This document shows positions 1-5,885 of a stretch of 5,885 nt of DNA, piece by piece. This DNA is from CBFGWV01 sp965652545 (GTDB taxonomy: Bacteria; Pseudomonadota; Gammaproteobacteria; Competibacterales; Competibacteraceae). Each line of letters opens with the position of its first letter. The first letter of the stretch is position 1. The notes under the pieces were generated by a model, which worked only from the letters and a program-made list of their open reading frames with translations, had not been told where the DNA came from and did no database searches. The stretch is taken from assembly GCA_965652545.1 (NCBI GenBank), contig CBFGWV010000297.1, forward strand, positions 1-5,885. Direction: 5' to 3'. The position numbers and the translations under genes were made by a program.

Positions 1-2111
1 GTGTCGCTAGGGCGGGAGCGGGCGATGCGGAAGCCTACGGTGTCCAGCCGGTAGTCGGGCCGGTTGCGGAAGCGTGCTGCGGCGCGGGCGCTGCGGGCGT
101 CGGAGTCCCAGGCACCGCCGCGCAGGGCGCGCCAGCCGCGGGTGCCAGGCTCGGCGCAGGTGCTGTAGTCGCCTTTGAAGGATTCGTCCCAGTTGGAGCA
201 GGTCCATTCCCACACATTGCCGAGCATGTCGGCGAGGTTCCACGGGTGGCCGCCGTAGGCGTCGACGGGGGCGGTGAACCACTGGCCGTCTTCGCAGCGG
301 TGGTTGGCGGCCCAGCGCGGGCCGGGGGCGTCGATGGTACGGTCGGCCACGTTGGCGTGATTGCAGGCTTCTGCTGCGTCATCGCCCCAGAAGCGGCTGG
401 TGAGGGTGCCGCCGCGGGCGGCGTATTCCCACTCCGCTTCAGTGGGCAGGCGAAAGCCGCCGCCGGTCTGTTGGTTCAGCCAGTCGACGTAGGCCATGGC
501 GTCGTTCCAACTGACGCAGACCACGGGTCGGTCGTCGCTTTGCTGAAAGCCGGGCTCGCGCCAGTTGCGTTTGCTGCGCCAGGTCCAGGTGCCGCCTTCG
601 GCGCTGTTGCCCCAGCTCCAGCAGCCGTTGGTCTTGCGCTCGCCTTCGGTCTGGTAGCCGGTGATGGCCGCGAAGCGTGTGAATTCAGCGACGGTGACTT
701 CGTGCCTGCCGATGAAAAACGGCTCGACCGTGACCTCGTGCTGCTTCTCGTCCCGCCAGCGGCCTTGCTCGTCTGCGGGGCTGCCCATCAGGTATGTCCC
801 TCCGGGAAGATAGACGAGGGTCGCGGCGATGCGTCCGTCGAGCAGTTCGACATCGACGGTGCTGTAGGGCTCCAGTGCTGGCGGGGCTTCGGGTGGCGCA
901 TCGCTGGGCGTGGCCATTGTCAGGGTCAGCGGTTCGGCGTCACCGGCGGCAGGTGGTGATGCCGTGCTGGCGTGCGCCACGGTGGGGTCGGCCTCGGTGG
1001 CTGCGGGCAGCGGGGCCGGGGCATTTTCGGCCGCTAAGGGCTCGGTGATCGGCTCAGGCTGCGGCGGGGTGCCGTCGGGCACGGCGGCGATGTGGGTCGG
1101 CCCGGGTTGGGGCGTCGGCTCAGGGCCAGGCGCCTGCACGCTTGCCGTCGTGGGGTCGGTTTGGGGGTGCTCCATCCACCATGCCGTTGCCGGCAAGGCC
1201 AGCAGTGCAAGGCCCATGACCATCCATTGAATGGACGACGGGGTTCGTCGGTGGGCGATGGGTGCCGGGGCGGGCTCGGGCGGCGGCTGTGTGTCGATCA
1301 CCGGAGCGGCTGGCGGTGCGTCCAGGTTCTGGACGCTGCGGGCAAGATCGGTCAGGACGCTGCGGGCGGATGGATAACGCATGGCCGGATCGAGCGCCAG
1401 CATGCGCGCGATGATCGGTTGGAACCGCGCCGCGTGCGCGGGTAGGGGCGCAATCGCGCCGGTGGTGTCCTGCGCCTGGCGTCTGTCGGGCGGGCTATCC
1501 GGAAACGGCCTGCGGCCGGTGAGCATCTCGTGGAAGAGCACACCGAGTGCATAGATATCGCCGCGAACATCAGCCAGCTCGACGCTGTCGATTTGCTCGG
1601 GCGCGGTATAGGGCGAGGCCGTCCGCTGCTCGCCGAACAGGTCCATCATCAGGTCGGCGGTGCCGAAGTCCGTGATGACGGCGATATCGTCGCTGTCGAA
1701 CAGGATGTTGTGGGGCCGGAGGCTTCCGTGGGCAAGGCCGCGTTGATGGGCCGCCGAGAGGCCTTGCACGAGTTGGAAGATGATACGAAGGGCCTGGCTC
1801 GCTTGGAGCCCATTGGTGATGCGTCTGGCGAGGGTGCCGCCGTCGAGATAGGCCATGACGATGTAGCAGCATCCGGGCCAGTGGTCGGCGTCGAGAATAG
1901 GGACAATATTGGGGTGTTGCAGAGCGCCGAGTGTGCGCAGGTGCTGTTTGAAGCGATCGAGGGCACCGGTGTCGACGGTCTCCGGCAGGTCGATGAGCTT
2001 GATGGCGACATCGCGATCGAGCGCCGTATGCCGGGCCAGCACCACTTCGGTGGCGCCGTGCTTGCCGAGTTGTCGGATGACCTCGTAGTCTGGAATGTCT
2101 GTGAGTGTCAT
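1..2111 (-). CDS. Membrane pseudokinase fused to an FGE-sulfatase (SUMF1)-like domain, 3' end cut by the window edge
   Basis: The frame is open from ATG 2111-2109 to the left edge: 703 codons visible, no stop. Residues about 9-263 are a Hanks-type Ser/Thr kinase fold. Seen: VAIK Lys38, DFG 148-150, APE 170-172 and the helix-F Asp185. The glycine loop is degenerate (G16, then H18 and T21 where Gly is usual), the helix-C Glu position is His57, and the catalytic HRD reads H128-G129-S130, so phosphotransfer is unlikely although nucleotide binding may persist. Residues 287-289 (HRR) precede a hydrophobic segment at about 296-313, then a Pro/Ala/Glu-rich linker to about 415. Residues about 432-697 are an FGE-sulfatase domain: PGGTYLMGS, RLPTEAEWEYAARGG at 554-568, LGNVWEW, LRGGAW, GFRIA at 693-697. 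The two FGE active-site Cys positions are Ser670 and Ala675, so sulfatase maturation is not expected. Inferred topology: kinase in the cytoplasm, FGE domain outside. No clear Shine-Dalgarno site precedes the ATG; it was chosen because it lies just ahead of the kinase fold. Substrate and partner are unknown. Confidence 0.93.
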   Translation of the reverse strand, partial: MTLTDIPDYEVIRQLGKHGATEVVLARHTALDRDVAIKLIDLPETVDTGALDRFKQHLRTLGALQHPNIVPILDADHWPGCCYIVMAYLDGGTLARRITNGLQASQALRIIFQLVQGLSAAHQRGLAHGSLRPHNILFDSDDIAVITDFGTADLMMDLFGEQRTASPYTAPEQIDSVELADVRGDIYALGVLFHEMLTGRRPFPDSPPDRRQAQDTTGAIAPLPAHAARFQPIIARMLALDPAMRYPSARSVLTDLARSVQNLDAPPAAPVIDTQPPPEPAPAPIAHRRTPSSIQWMVMGLALLALPATAWWMEHPQTDPTTASVQAPGPEPTPQPGPTHIAAVPDGTPPQPEPITEPLAAENAPAPLPAATEADPTVAHASTASPPAAGDAEPLTLTMATPSDAPPEAPPALEPYSTVDVELLDGRIAATLVYLPGGTYLMGSPADEQGRWRDEKQHEVTVEPFFIGRHEVTVAEFTRFAAITGYQTEGERKTNGCWSWGNSAEGGTWTWRSKRNWREPGFQQSDDRPVVCVSWNDAMAYVDWLNQQTGGGFRLPTEAEWEYAARGGTLTSRFWGDDAAEACNHANVADRTIDAPGPRWAANHRCEDGQWFTAPVDAYGGHPWNLADMLGNVWEWTCSNWDESFKGDYSTCAEPGTRGWRALRGGAWDSDARSARAAARFRNRPDYRLDTVGFRIARSRPSD

Positions 2112-2288
2112 TCGTGCCAAGGGTCGTCGTGGGCGGTGAGTCGTTTTTCCGAGTGTACACGGCGGCGATGACAGCCCGTTGCGGTCTCCCCCATACGGTA
2201 GATAAGCATTTGCTGTTGCGTGTGGCGGGCTAATGCGTTGGTAGTAGATGCGTTTGGTGTTGCCGGCGGTGCACTGGCCGCCGACAGG

Positions 2289-2294
2289 TATACT
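2289..2294 (+). promoter_or_regulatory. Possible -10 box (TATACT) of the permease gene
   Basis: TATACT matches five of six bases of the sigma-70 -10 consensus and ends eight bases before the permease ATG. No good -35 hexamer lies 16-18 bp upstream; the nearest TTG-type hexamer (TTGCCG, 2260-2265) is 23 bp away. If the box is used, transcription would start at about 2300-2302, giving an almost leaderless mRNA. That would fit the lack of a well-placed Shine-Dalgarno sequence. The rest of the 2112-2302 divergent spacer shows no convincing promoter for the minus-strand kinase-FGE gene. Confidence 0.25.
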
Positions 2295-2302
2295 CGCCGA
2301 CC

Positions 2303-3418
2303 ATGGAACAGCGCTTCAGCATCGAACAAGTCGTCACCATCGCCATGCTGGCTTTGCTCACCTTTGGGGCGGTGCTGGTGTTGGTACCGTTTCTGCCGGC
2401 ACTGCTGTGGGCAATGGTGTTCGCAATCTCCACCTGGCCGTTGTTCGACCGCCTTGAGCGGGCGCTGAACGGGCGCTCGGGGCTGGCGGCGGGGTTGTTG
2501 ACGCTCGTTTTTGCGCTGGTGTTCATGATCCCGGTGGGCTTGGTGGGCGGGCAGTTGGCGGATGAGGTGCCGCGGCTGCTCGATGCCCTGCGCGATGTGC
2601 GCGAGGACGGTATGCCGCCGGCGCCGGACTGGTTGCGCGGGCTGCCCTTTGTGGGTACCTGGCTGGCCGATCTGTGGACGCGCTACTCAAGCGATTTCGC
2701 TGCGGTGGTGCGTGCGGTCACGCCATATTTGCGCGACATCGCTGACTGGATTCTGGCGGCCGGTGCGGGACTGGGACGGGCCTTGCTCCAGATCGTTCTG
2801 AGCTTGTTCATCCTGTTCTTTCTGTATCGCGACGGCCGGCCGGTGGCCCAGCGGTTGGAGCGGTTGGTGGGCCGCCTGGGTGGGGATCGCGGCCGGCGCC
2901 TGCTGGCGGTGGCCGGCGATGCGACCCGTGCGGTCGTCTACGGTGTCCTCGGCGCAGCCTTGGCGCAGGGGGTGTTGTCGCTGATCGGGTTGGGGCTGGC
3001 GGGTGTACCGGGTTGGCTGTTCCTCGGCATGGTGGCGACGCTGCTGGCCTTGATACCCATCGGCCTGCACATGCTGGTGTTGTTGCCGGCGGCCGGTTGG
3101 CTGCTGGCGACCGGGTCGCCCGGCGCCGGGTTCTTCCTCTTGGCGTGGACGATCCTGGTGGTCGGAAATGTCGACAATGTCATTCGCCCGATCATCATCA
3201 GCCGGGGTGCGCGGCTACCGTTCCCCATCGTGTTGCTCGGTGTGCTTGGCGGGCTGATCACAATGGGGCTGGTGGGTTTGTTCGTGGGCGCGACGATCCT
3301 GGCGGTCTTTTACACCTTGCTCAAGGAATGGAGTGCGCAGACGCTGACACCAGGCGCGAGCGCCGACGCGGTGCCGCCGCCTGACGATGTGGAGAACCCC
3401 GACCCTATGGTGGGCTGA
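2303..3418 (+). CDS. AI-2E family transporter (YdiK-like permease)
   Basis: This 371-residue polytopic inner-membrane protein belongs to the AI-2E/UPF0118 family. Hydrophobic segments lie at about 10-45 (two helices), 61-83, 150-175, 210-235, 237-270, 274-290 and 306-340. A hydrophilic section at about 84-148 separates the N-terminal helix pair from the rest, as is usual in the family. The family signature VDNVIRP (290-296) is followed by the LLGVLGGLITMGLVGLFVG stretch (311-329). Length, the ATWP-like motif STWP at 43-46 and the charged, proline-rich tail (about 345-371) recall E. coli YdiK (about 370 residues). Family members have been linked to AI-2 export, Na+/H+ antiport or small-solute efflux; the substrate cannot be told from sequence. 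The ATG is the natural start, directly ahead of helix 1. The stop codon overlaps the next gene's start (TGATG), so the two are probably coupled. Confidence 0.95.
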   Translation: MEQRFSIEQVVTIAMLALLTFGAVLVLVPFLPALLWAMVFAISTWPLFDRLERALNGRSGLAAGLLTLVFALVFMIPVGLVGGQLADEVPRLLDALRDVREDGMPPAPDWLRGLPFVGTWLADLWTRYSSDFAAVVRAVTPYLRDIADWILAAGAGLGRALLQIVLSLFILFFLYRDGRPVAQRLERLVGRLGGDRGRRLLAVAGDATRAVVYGVLGAALAQGVLSLIGLGLAGVPGWLFLGMVATLLALIPIGLHMLVLLPAAGWLLATGSPGAGFFLLAWTILVVGNVDNVIRPIIISRGARLPFPIVLLGVLGGLITMGLVGLFVGATILAVFYTLLKEWSAQTLTPGASADAVPPPDDVENPDPMVG

Positions 3419-3939
3419 TGCGCACGATCGCGATCGAAACCGAACGCCTGATATTGCGGCAACTGGCTGAGACCGATGCCGACTTCATCCTGCGTCTGCT
3501 CAATGACCCGGCCTGGCTGCGCTTCATCGGTGACAAGAATGTGCGGTCGCTGGACGATGCGCGCGCGTATATCCGTCAGGGACCGCAACGCATGTATGCC
3601 CAGGAAGGCTTCGGGCTGTGGTTGGTGGCGCCCCGGCAAGGCAACGGTGCCTTGGGGCTGTGTGGGCTGATCCGGCGGGACACGCTGGACGATGTGGACA
3701 TCGGCTTTGCGTTCCTGCCCGGGTTCCGCGGTCTGGGGTACGCACTGGAGGCGGCCACGGCAGTGCGCGACCATGCGCGCGATGCACTCGGGCTGGTGCG
3801 TCTGGTGGCCATCGCGTCACCGGACAATGACAGGTCGATCAGGCTCCTGGAGCGGCTGGGCTTCCGCTTCGAGCGCACCCTCTGTCTGACCGGCGATGCG
3901 GACCCGGTCAGTCTGTTCGGGTGCGACTTGCGCCCATAG
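3418..3939 (+). CDS. GNAT family N-acetyltransferase (RimJ/RimL-like)
   Basis: This 173-residue cytoplasmic enzyme is predicted to transfer an acetyl group from acetyl-CoA to an amine. It opens with the strand typical of the Acetyltransf_3 group (IETERLILRQL, residues 6-16). The acetyl-CoA pyrophosphate-binding motif A is FRGLGYALEA, with the R-G-L-G-Y-A loop at 104-109. Motif B includes N137 and the S140-to-F149 helix ending in LERLGF, where family members contact CoA. Length is normal for a single-domain GNAT. The start overlaps the permease stop by one base and has no strong Shine-Dalgarno site of its own, so translation probably depends on re-initiation by ribosomes leaving the permease gene. 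The substrate is unknown; ribosomal-protein N-termini, a small metabolite or an antibiotic-like amine are all possible for this family. Confidence 0.94.
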   Translation: MRTIAIETERLILRQLAETDADFILRLLNDPAWLRFIGDKNVRSLDDARAYIRQGPQRMYAQEGFGLWLVAPRQGNGALGLCGLIRRDTLDDVDIGFAFLPGFRGLGYALEAATAVRDHARDALGLVRLVAIASPDNDRSIRLLERLGFRFERTLCLTGDADPVSLFGCDLRP

Positions 3940-3983
3940 GCGCTGTCAGCGGGCGAGGAGGGTGGATCGGCGGGGGTCGGTGC

Positions 3984-4012
3984 CGGACAATCCAGACCGC
4001 CATTTCAATAAT
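3984..4012 (+). promoter_or_regulatory. Candidate sigma-70 promoter of the lipoprotein gene
   Basis: CGGACA at 3984-3989 matches four of six -35 bases and AATAAT at 4007-4012 matches five of six -10 bases. The spacer is 17 bp, the ideal value. The site lies in a locally AT-rich patch (about 4001-4027) that stands out from the GC-rich surroundings. It would start transcription near 4019, about 20 bases before the lipoprotein GTG. This suggests the lipoprotein has its own promoter rather than relying only on read-through from the acetyltransferase 100 bp upstream. Confidence 0.42.
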
Positions 4013-4027
4013 CGAAGCACTAATAAC

Positions 4028-4034
4028 GGGGGGG
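4028..4034 (+). promoter_or_regulatory. Seven-G tract acting as ribosome binding site of the lipoprotein gene
   Basis: A run of seven G lies five bases before the GTG at 4040. It can pair with the anti-Shine-Dalgarno CCUCC core and supports GTG 4040 over the upstream ATG at 3896 and the later ATG at 4064. Confidence 0.5.
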
Positions 4035-4039
4035 TATCC

Positions 4040-4666
4040 GTGGGCGTTTTACGCGCGGTAGTAATGTTGGTTGTTATGGGGATGCTGACCGGTTGTGCGG
4101 TGGGCGTAACGCATCGGTACGATTCCACGTTGGTCGATGTTCAGGTGAAGGAGGAAAAACTGGCGCTTGGCGTGGTTGACCGACGTCCGTATGTCATCAG
4201 CAAGGACAAGCCTGAAACCTTCGTTGGTTTGTCGCGTGGCGGGTTCGGAAATCCGTTCGATGTCAACACCATGTCGGGCCAACCGCTGGCCACCGATATG
4301 GGTCGTGCGCTTGAGGATTCACTTGCGGCAAAGGGCACCACGGTCAATTTGGTGGCGATCCCCGCCGGAGCCAGTCGAGACGATGCGATCAAGGCGCTTG
4401 CCGCCAGCGGCACGAAGTCGGTTCTGGTGTCGCTGGCGGAGTGGAAAAGCGACACGTTTCAGTCGGTTGCCCTTGTCTACGATGTGCATCTGATGGTCTT
4501 GGACCCGCACGGGGAAACCCTGGCCGACAAGCGCATTACCGGCCGTGACAACCTCGGCAGTGGCGGTCTGAATCCGCCGGCCTACTCGGGGCAGGTGGTG
4601 CCGGCGGCTTTCCAGCGCAAAATGGAAGAATTGTTCTCTTCACCCGGGATTGCCGACGCCTTGTAG
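4040..4666 (+). CDS. Putative outer-membrane lipoprotein of unknown function
   Basis: This is a 208-residue protein. The first 18 residues form a lipoprotein signal peptide: Arg5, a hydrophobic core (residues 6-16) and the lipobox L16-T17-G18 before the acylated Cys19. Residue 20 is Ala, not Asp, so sorting to the outer membrane is expected. The mature part is soluble with no further membrane segment and looks alpha/beta. A conserved-looking block near residues 57-69 contains GLSRGGFGNPFDV, and a hydrophobic strand pair around 145-158 (ALVYDVHLMVLD) precedes GETLADKRI. The pattern loosely recalls small assembly-type lipoproteins such as YajG, but no family is recognised and no function is claimed. 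Start choice: GTG 4040 gives a proper positively charged signal peptide. An ATG at 3896 in the same frame would overlap the acetyltransferase gene and bury the signal, and the ATG at 4064 would drop the Arg. The gene is convergent with the dehydrogenase gene. Confidence 0.85.
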   Translation: MGVLRAVVMLVVMGMLTGCAVGVTHRYDSTLVDVQVKEEKLALGVVDRRPYVISKDKPETFVGLSRGGFGNPFDVNTMSGQPLATDMGRALEDSLAAKGTTVNLVAIPAGASRDDAIKALAASGTKSVLVSLAEWKSDTFQSVALVYDVHLMVLDPHGETLADKRITGRDNLGSGGLNPPAYSGQVVPAAFQRKMEELFSSPGIADAL

Positions 4667-4730
4667 TCGGTACGGGTGCGACCCGCGTTCCTCGCATGGT
4701 GCCGTCGGTGGGCGTCAGGCGCGCGAATCC

Positions 4731-4846
4731 GCCCGGGCCGAGCCGATAGGTCGTGTTCCGACGCGCTGTAAACACGTCCGTGTGAGCTCGACGCCAGCAT
4801 CCATGCTGCCGACGGTCGGTCCACGACCTACCGGCTCGGCCCGGGC
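4731..4846. repeat. Branched inverted-repeat element (REP/MITE-like or structured RNA)
   Basis: Two 25-bp arms, 4731-4755 and 4822-4846, are inverted copies with one mismatch (A4746 against C4831). The stem continues inward after a 2x2 internal loop with five pairs (CCGAC 4758-4762 with GTCGG 4815-4819). Inside lie two more hairpins: ACAC/GTGT closing a GTCC loop (4772-4783) and CAGCAT/ATGCTG around CC (4795-4808). The whole folds as a long stem with a two-hairpin head. In a minus-strand transcript the mismatch becomes a U-G wobble, so all 25 arm pairs can form. It fills the middle of the spacer between two convergent genes. No T-tract follows on either strand, so it is not a standard intrinsic terminator. 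The inner part resembles, from memory only, hairpin repeats scattered between genes in several gammaproteobacteria. Copy number cannot be judged here; only one copy was seen in this window. Confidence 0.7.
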
Positions 4847-4890
4847 TTACAGCGGTGGCTGTCCAAGGCGAGAAGCGCGGGTCACAACTA

Positions 4891-5856
4891 TCACACCACG
4901 CGGCTGAGGTAGGGCCGCCCGGCAAAATGGGCGGCCAGGTTGTCCAGGCAGCGAAAGCCCATGTCGTTGCGCGTCTCAATCGTGGCGGAGCCGATGTGTG
5001 GCAGCAGGAAGGCTGTGGGCAGGCTGAGGTAGCGGCGGTCCAGGTCGGGTTCGCCGCTGAACACATCCAGCCCGGCCGCGGCCACCTTTCCCGACTGAAG
5101 CGCCGCGATCAGCGCATCGTCATCGACCACGGGTCCGCGGGCGGTGTTGACGACGACGGCGCCATCGGGCAATTGCGCGATGCGCTCGGCATTGAGCCAA
5201 TGGTGCGTCTGAGCGGTCAGTGGGCAGGTGAGGGCGAGGAAGTCGCACGAGGGCAGCATCGTCGTCGGGTCGGCGTGATACTGGGCGCCGTGTTCGAGAT
5301 GCGGTGGCAACGGACGTCGGTTGTGGTAGTGAATGGCCATGTCGAAGCCCCTGGCCCGTTGCGCGGTGGCCTGTCCGATGCGGCCCATGCCGACGATGCC
5401 CAGTCGTTTGCCGGAGACGTGGATGCCAAGCATGTCGGTCGGTGACCAGCGTCCCCAACGCCCCTCGCGCAGTACCCGCTCGGCCCGCTGGGCCATACGC
5501 GCGGCGCCCAGGATGCAGAGAAGGGTGGTATCGGCAGTGGCGTCGGTGAGCACATCGGGTGTATTGGTGATCACCAGCCCGCGTGCCTCAGCCGCCGCCA
5601 AGTCGATATGGTCGCAGCCGACGGAGAATGTGGCGATGATTTCCACACTGGCGGGCAGGCGGGCGATCAGCGCGGCATCGAATTTTTCCGTCGGGCTGGT
5701 GAATATAGCGCGGCAGCCCTGGGCGAGCGCGACCACGCCGTCCGCCCCCAGTGGACCGTCCTCCGGGCCGGCGACCACGTCATATTCGGTATGCAAGCGG
5801 GCCTCGACGGCGGCGGGGAAGCGGCGGGTGGCGAGTACTTTTGGATGCTCGGTCAT
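4891..5856 (-). CDS. D-2-hydroxyacid dehydrogenase (glyoxylate/hydroxypyruvate reductase-like)
   Basis: This 321-residue cytoplasmic oxidoreductase is predicted to reduce a 2-keto acid such as glyoxylate or hydroxypyruvate to the D-2-hydroxy acid. The N- and C-terminal substrate-domain segments flank a Rossmann domain (about 100-287). The nucleotide loop is G156-M-G-R-I-G161. The second Rossmann strand ends HYHNRR, with Arg180 and Arg181 where NAD-specific enzymes carry an acidic residue, which suggests NADPH preference. The catalytic trio of the family is visible: Arg240 in NTARGPVVD, Glu269 in GLDVFSGEP and His287 in LLPHIGSAT. The substrate-loop motif FSVGCDHID (77-85) matches the usual VGxDxID. 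Length is typical. An AAAGG Shine-Dalgarno site (minus strand, 5868-5864) lies seven bases before the ATG at 5856. Whether glyoxylate, hydroxypyruvate or another keto acid is the real substrate is not resolved. Confidence 0.95.
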   Translation of the reverse strand: MTEHPKVLATRRFPAAVEARLHTEYDVVAGPEDGPLGADGVVALAQGCRAIFTSPTEKFDAALIARLPASVEIIATFSVGCDHIDLAAAEARGLVITNTPDVLTDATADTTLLCILGAARMAQRAERVLREGRWGRWSPTDMLGIHVSGKRLGIVGMGRIGQATAQRARGFDMAIHYHNRRPLPPHLEHGAQYHADPTTMLPSCDFLALTCPLTAQTHHWLNAERIAQLPDGAVVVNTARGPVVDDDALIAALQSGKVAAAGLDVFSGEPDLDRRYLSLPTAFLLPHIGSATIETRNDMGFRCLDNLAAHFAGRPYLSRVV

Positions 5857-5885
5857 GGTGGGACCTTTGGCGTGTCATTCCACGC

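Noticed and set aside
246..959. A 237-codon open frame on the plus strand
   Set aside because: It lies opposite the FGE and linker part of the kinase-FGE gene. It has a low-complexity Gly/Ala/Val composition and matches no family. The minus-strand frame carries clear domain motifs over the same bases.
2153..2160. The palindrome GTGTACAC upstream of the kinase-FGE gene, as an operator
   Set aside because: Eight bases with no second copy nearby and no associated regulator gene are not enough to claim a binding site.
1530..2171. A 213-codon open frame on the plus strand
   Set aside because: It mirrors the kinase domain on the other strand. Its acidic, valine-rich product has no recognisable motif, and the minus-strand kinase motifs explain the region.
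2108..2329. A 73-codon minus-strand frame whose TGA overlaps the ATG of the kinase-FGE gene
   Set aside because: The ATGA overlap looks like translational coupling. However, the frame starts inside the permease gene on the opposite strand, crosses the divergent spacer and encodes nothing recognisable.
3425..3436. A 12-bp palindrome (CGATCGCGATCG) at the acetyltransferase start
   Set aside because: It falls inside conserved coding sequence for the N-terminal strand and is explained by Arg/Ile/Ala/Ile codons in a GC-rich genome.
3896..4039. An upstream in-frame ATG extension of the lipoprotein
   Set aside because: It would overlap the acetyltransferase gene by 44 bases, add an Arg-rich segment and place the lipobox about 67 residues in. 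GTG 4040 has a ribosome site and gives a normal signal peptide.
4673..4685. The hairpin CGGGT-GCG-ACCCG just after the lipoprotein stop, as an intrinsic terminator
   Set aside because: The stem has only five pairs and no T-run follows on either strand. It is too weak to call.
4536..5066. A 176-codon minus-strand frame spanning the lipoprotein end, the inverted repeat and the dehydrogenase end
   Set aside because: It is a GC-rich shadow frame overlapping two well-supported genes and has no family features. The dehydrogenase frame holds the conserved motifs.

Overview
The window is GC-rich, densely coding bacterial chromosome. It carries five protein genes and one structured intergenic repeat. 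Codons mostly end in G or C. The gene families (YdiK-type AI-2E permease, RimJ/RimL-type acetyltransferase, a lipoprotein with a Gram-negative lipobox, a GhrB/GRHPR-like dehydrogenase) point to a Gram-negative proteobacterium, most likely a gammaproteobacterium. The species cannot be read from the sequence. No rRNA, tRNA, CRISPR array, transposase or phage gene was seen.

Layout. (1) Positions 1-2111, minus strand: one large gene running off the left edge. It encodes a serine/threonine-kinase-like domain, a single membrane helix, a Pro/Ala-rich stalk and a C-terminal FGE-sulfatase (SUMF1, C-type-lectin-like) domain. Both recognisable domains lack their catalytic residues: the kinase HRD motif reads HGS, and both FGE cysteine positions are non-Cys. 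(2) Positions 2112-2302: a divergent intergenic spacer. (3) Positions 2303-3939, plus strand: an AI-2E-family permease and a GNAT acetyltransferase that overlap by one base (TGATG), so they are very probably co-transcribed and translationally coupled. (4) Positions 3940-4666: a short spacer with a plausible sigma-70 promoter, then a small lipoprotein gene of unknown function. (5) Positions 4667-4890: the spacer between two convergent genes. It holds a 116-bp element with 25-bp inverted-repeat arms and two inner hairpins. (6) Positions 4891-5856, minus strand: a D-2-hydroxyacid dehydrogenase.

The genes do not form an obvious single pathway. Permease plus acetyltransferase is the only convincing operon. 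The lipoprotein and the dehydrogenase look like independent housekeeping or accessory units. The most unusual content is the kinase-FGE fusion, which looks like a one-pass membrane receptor with a dead-kinase cytoplasmic domain and a lectin-fold outer domain. Its C-terminus has the layout of a diversity-generating-retroelement target, although no template repeat or reverse transcriptase lies in the window. The branched inverted repeat near 4731-4846 is the second item of interest.
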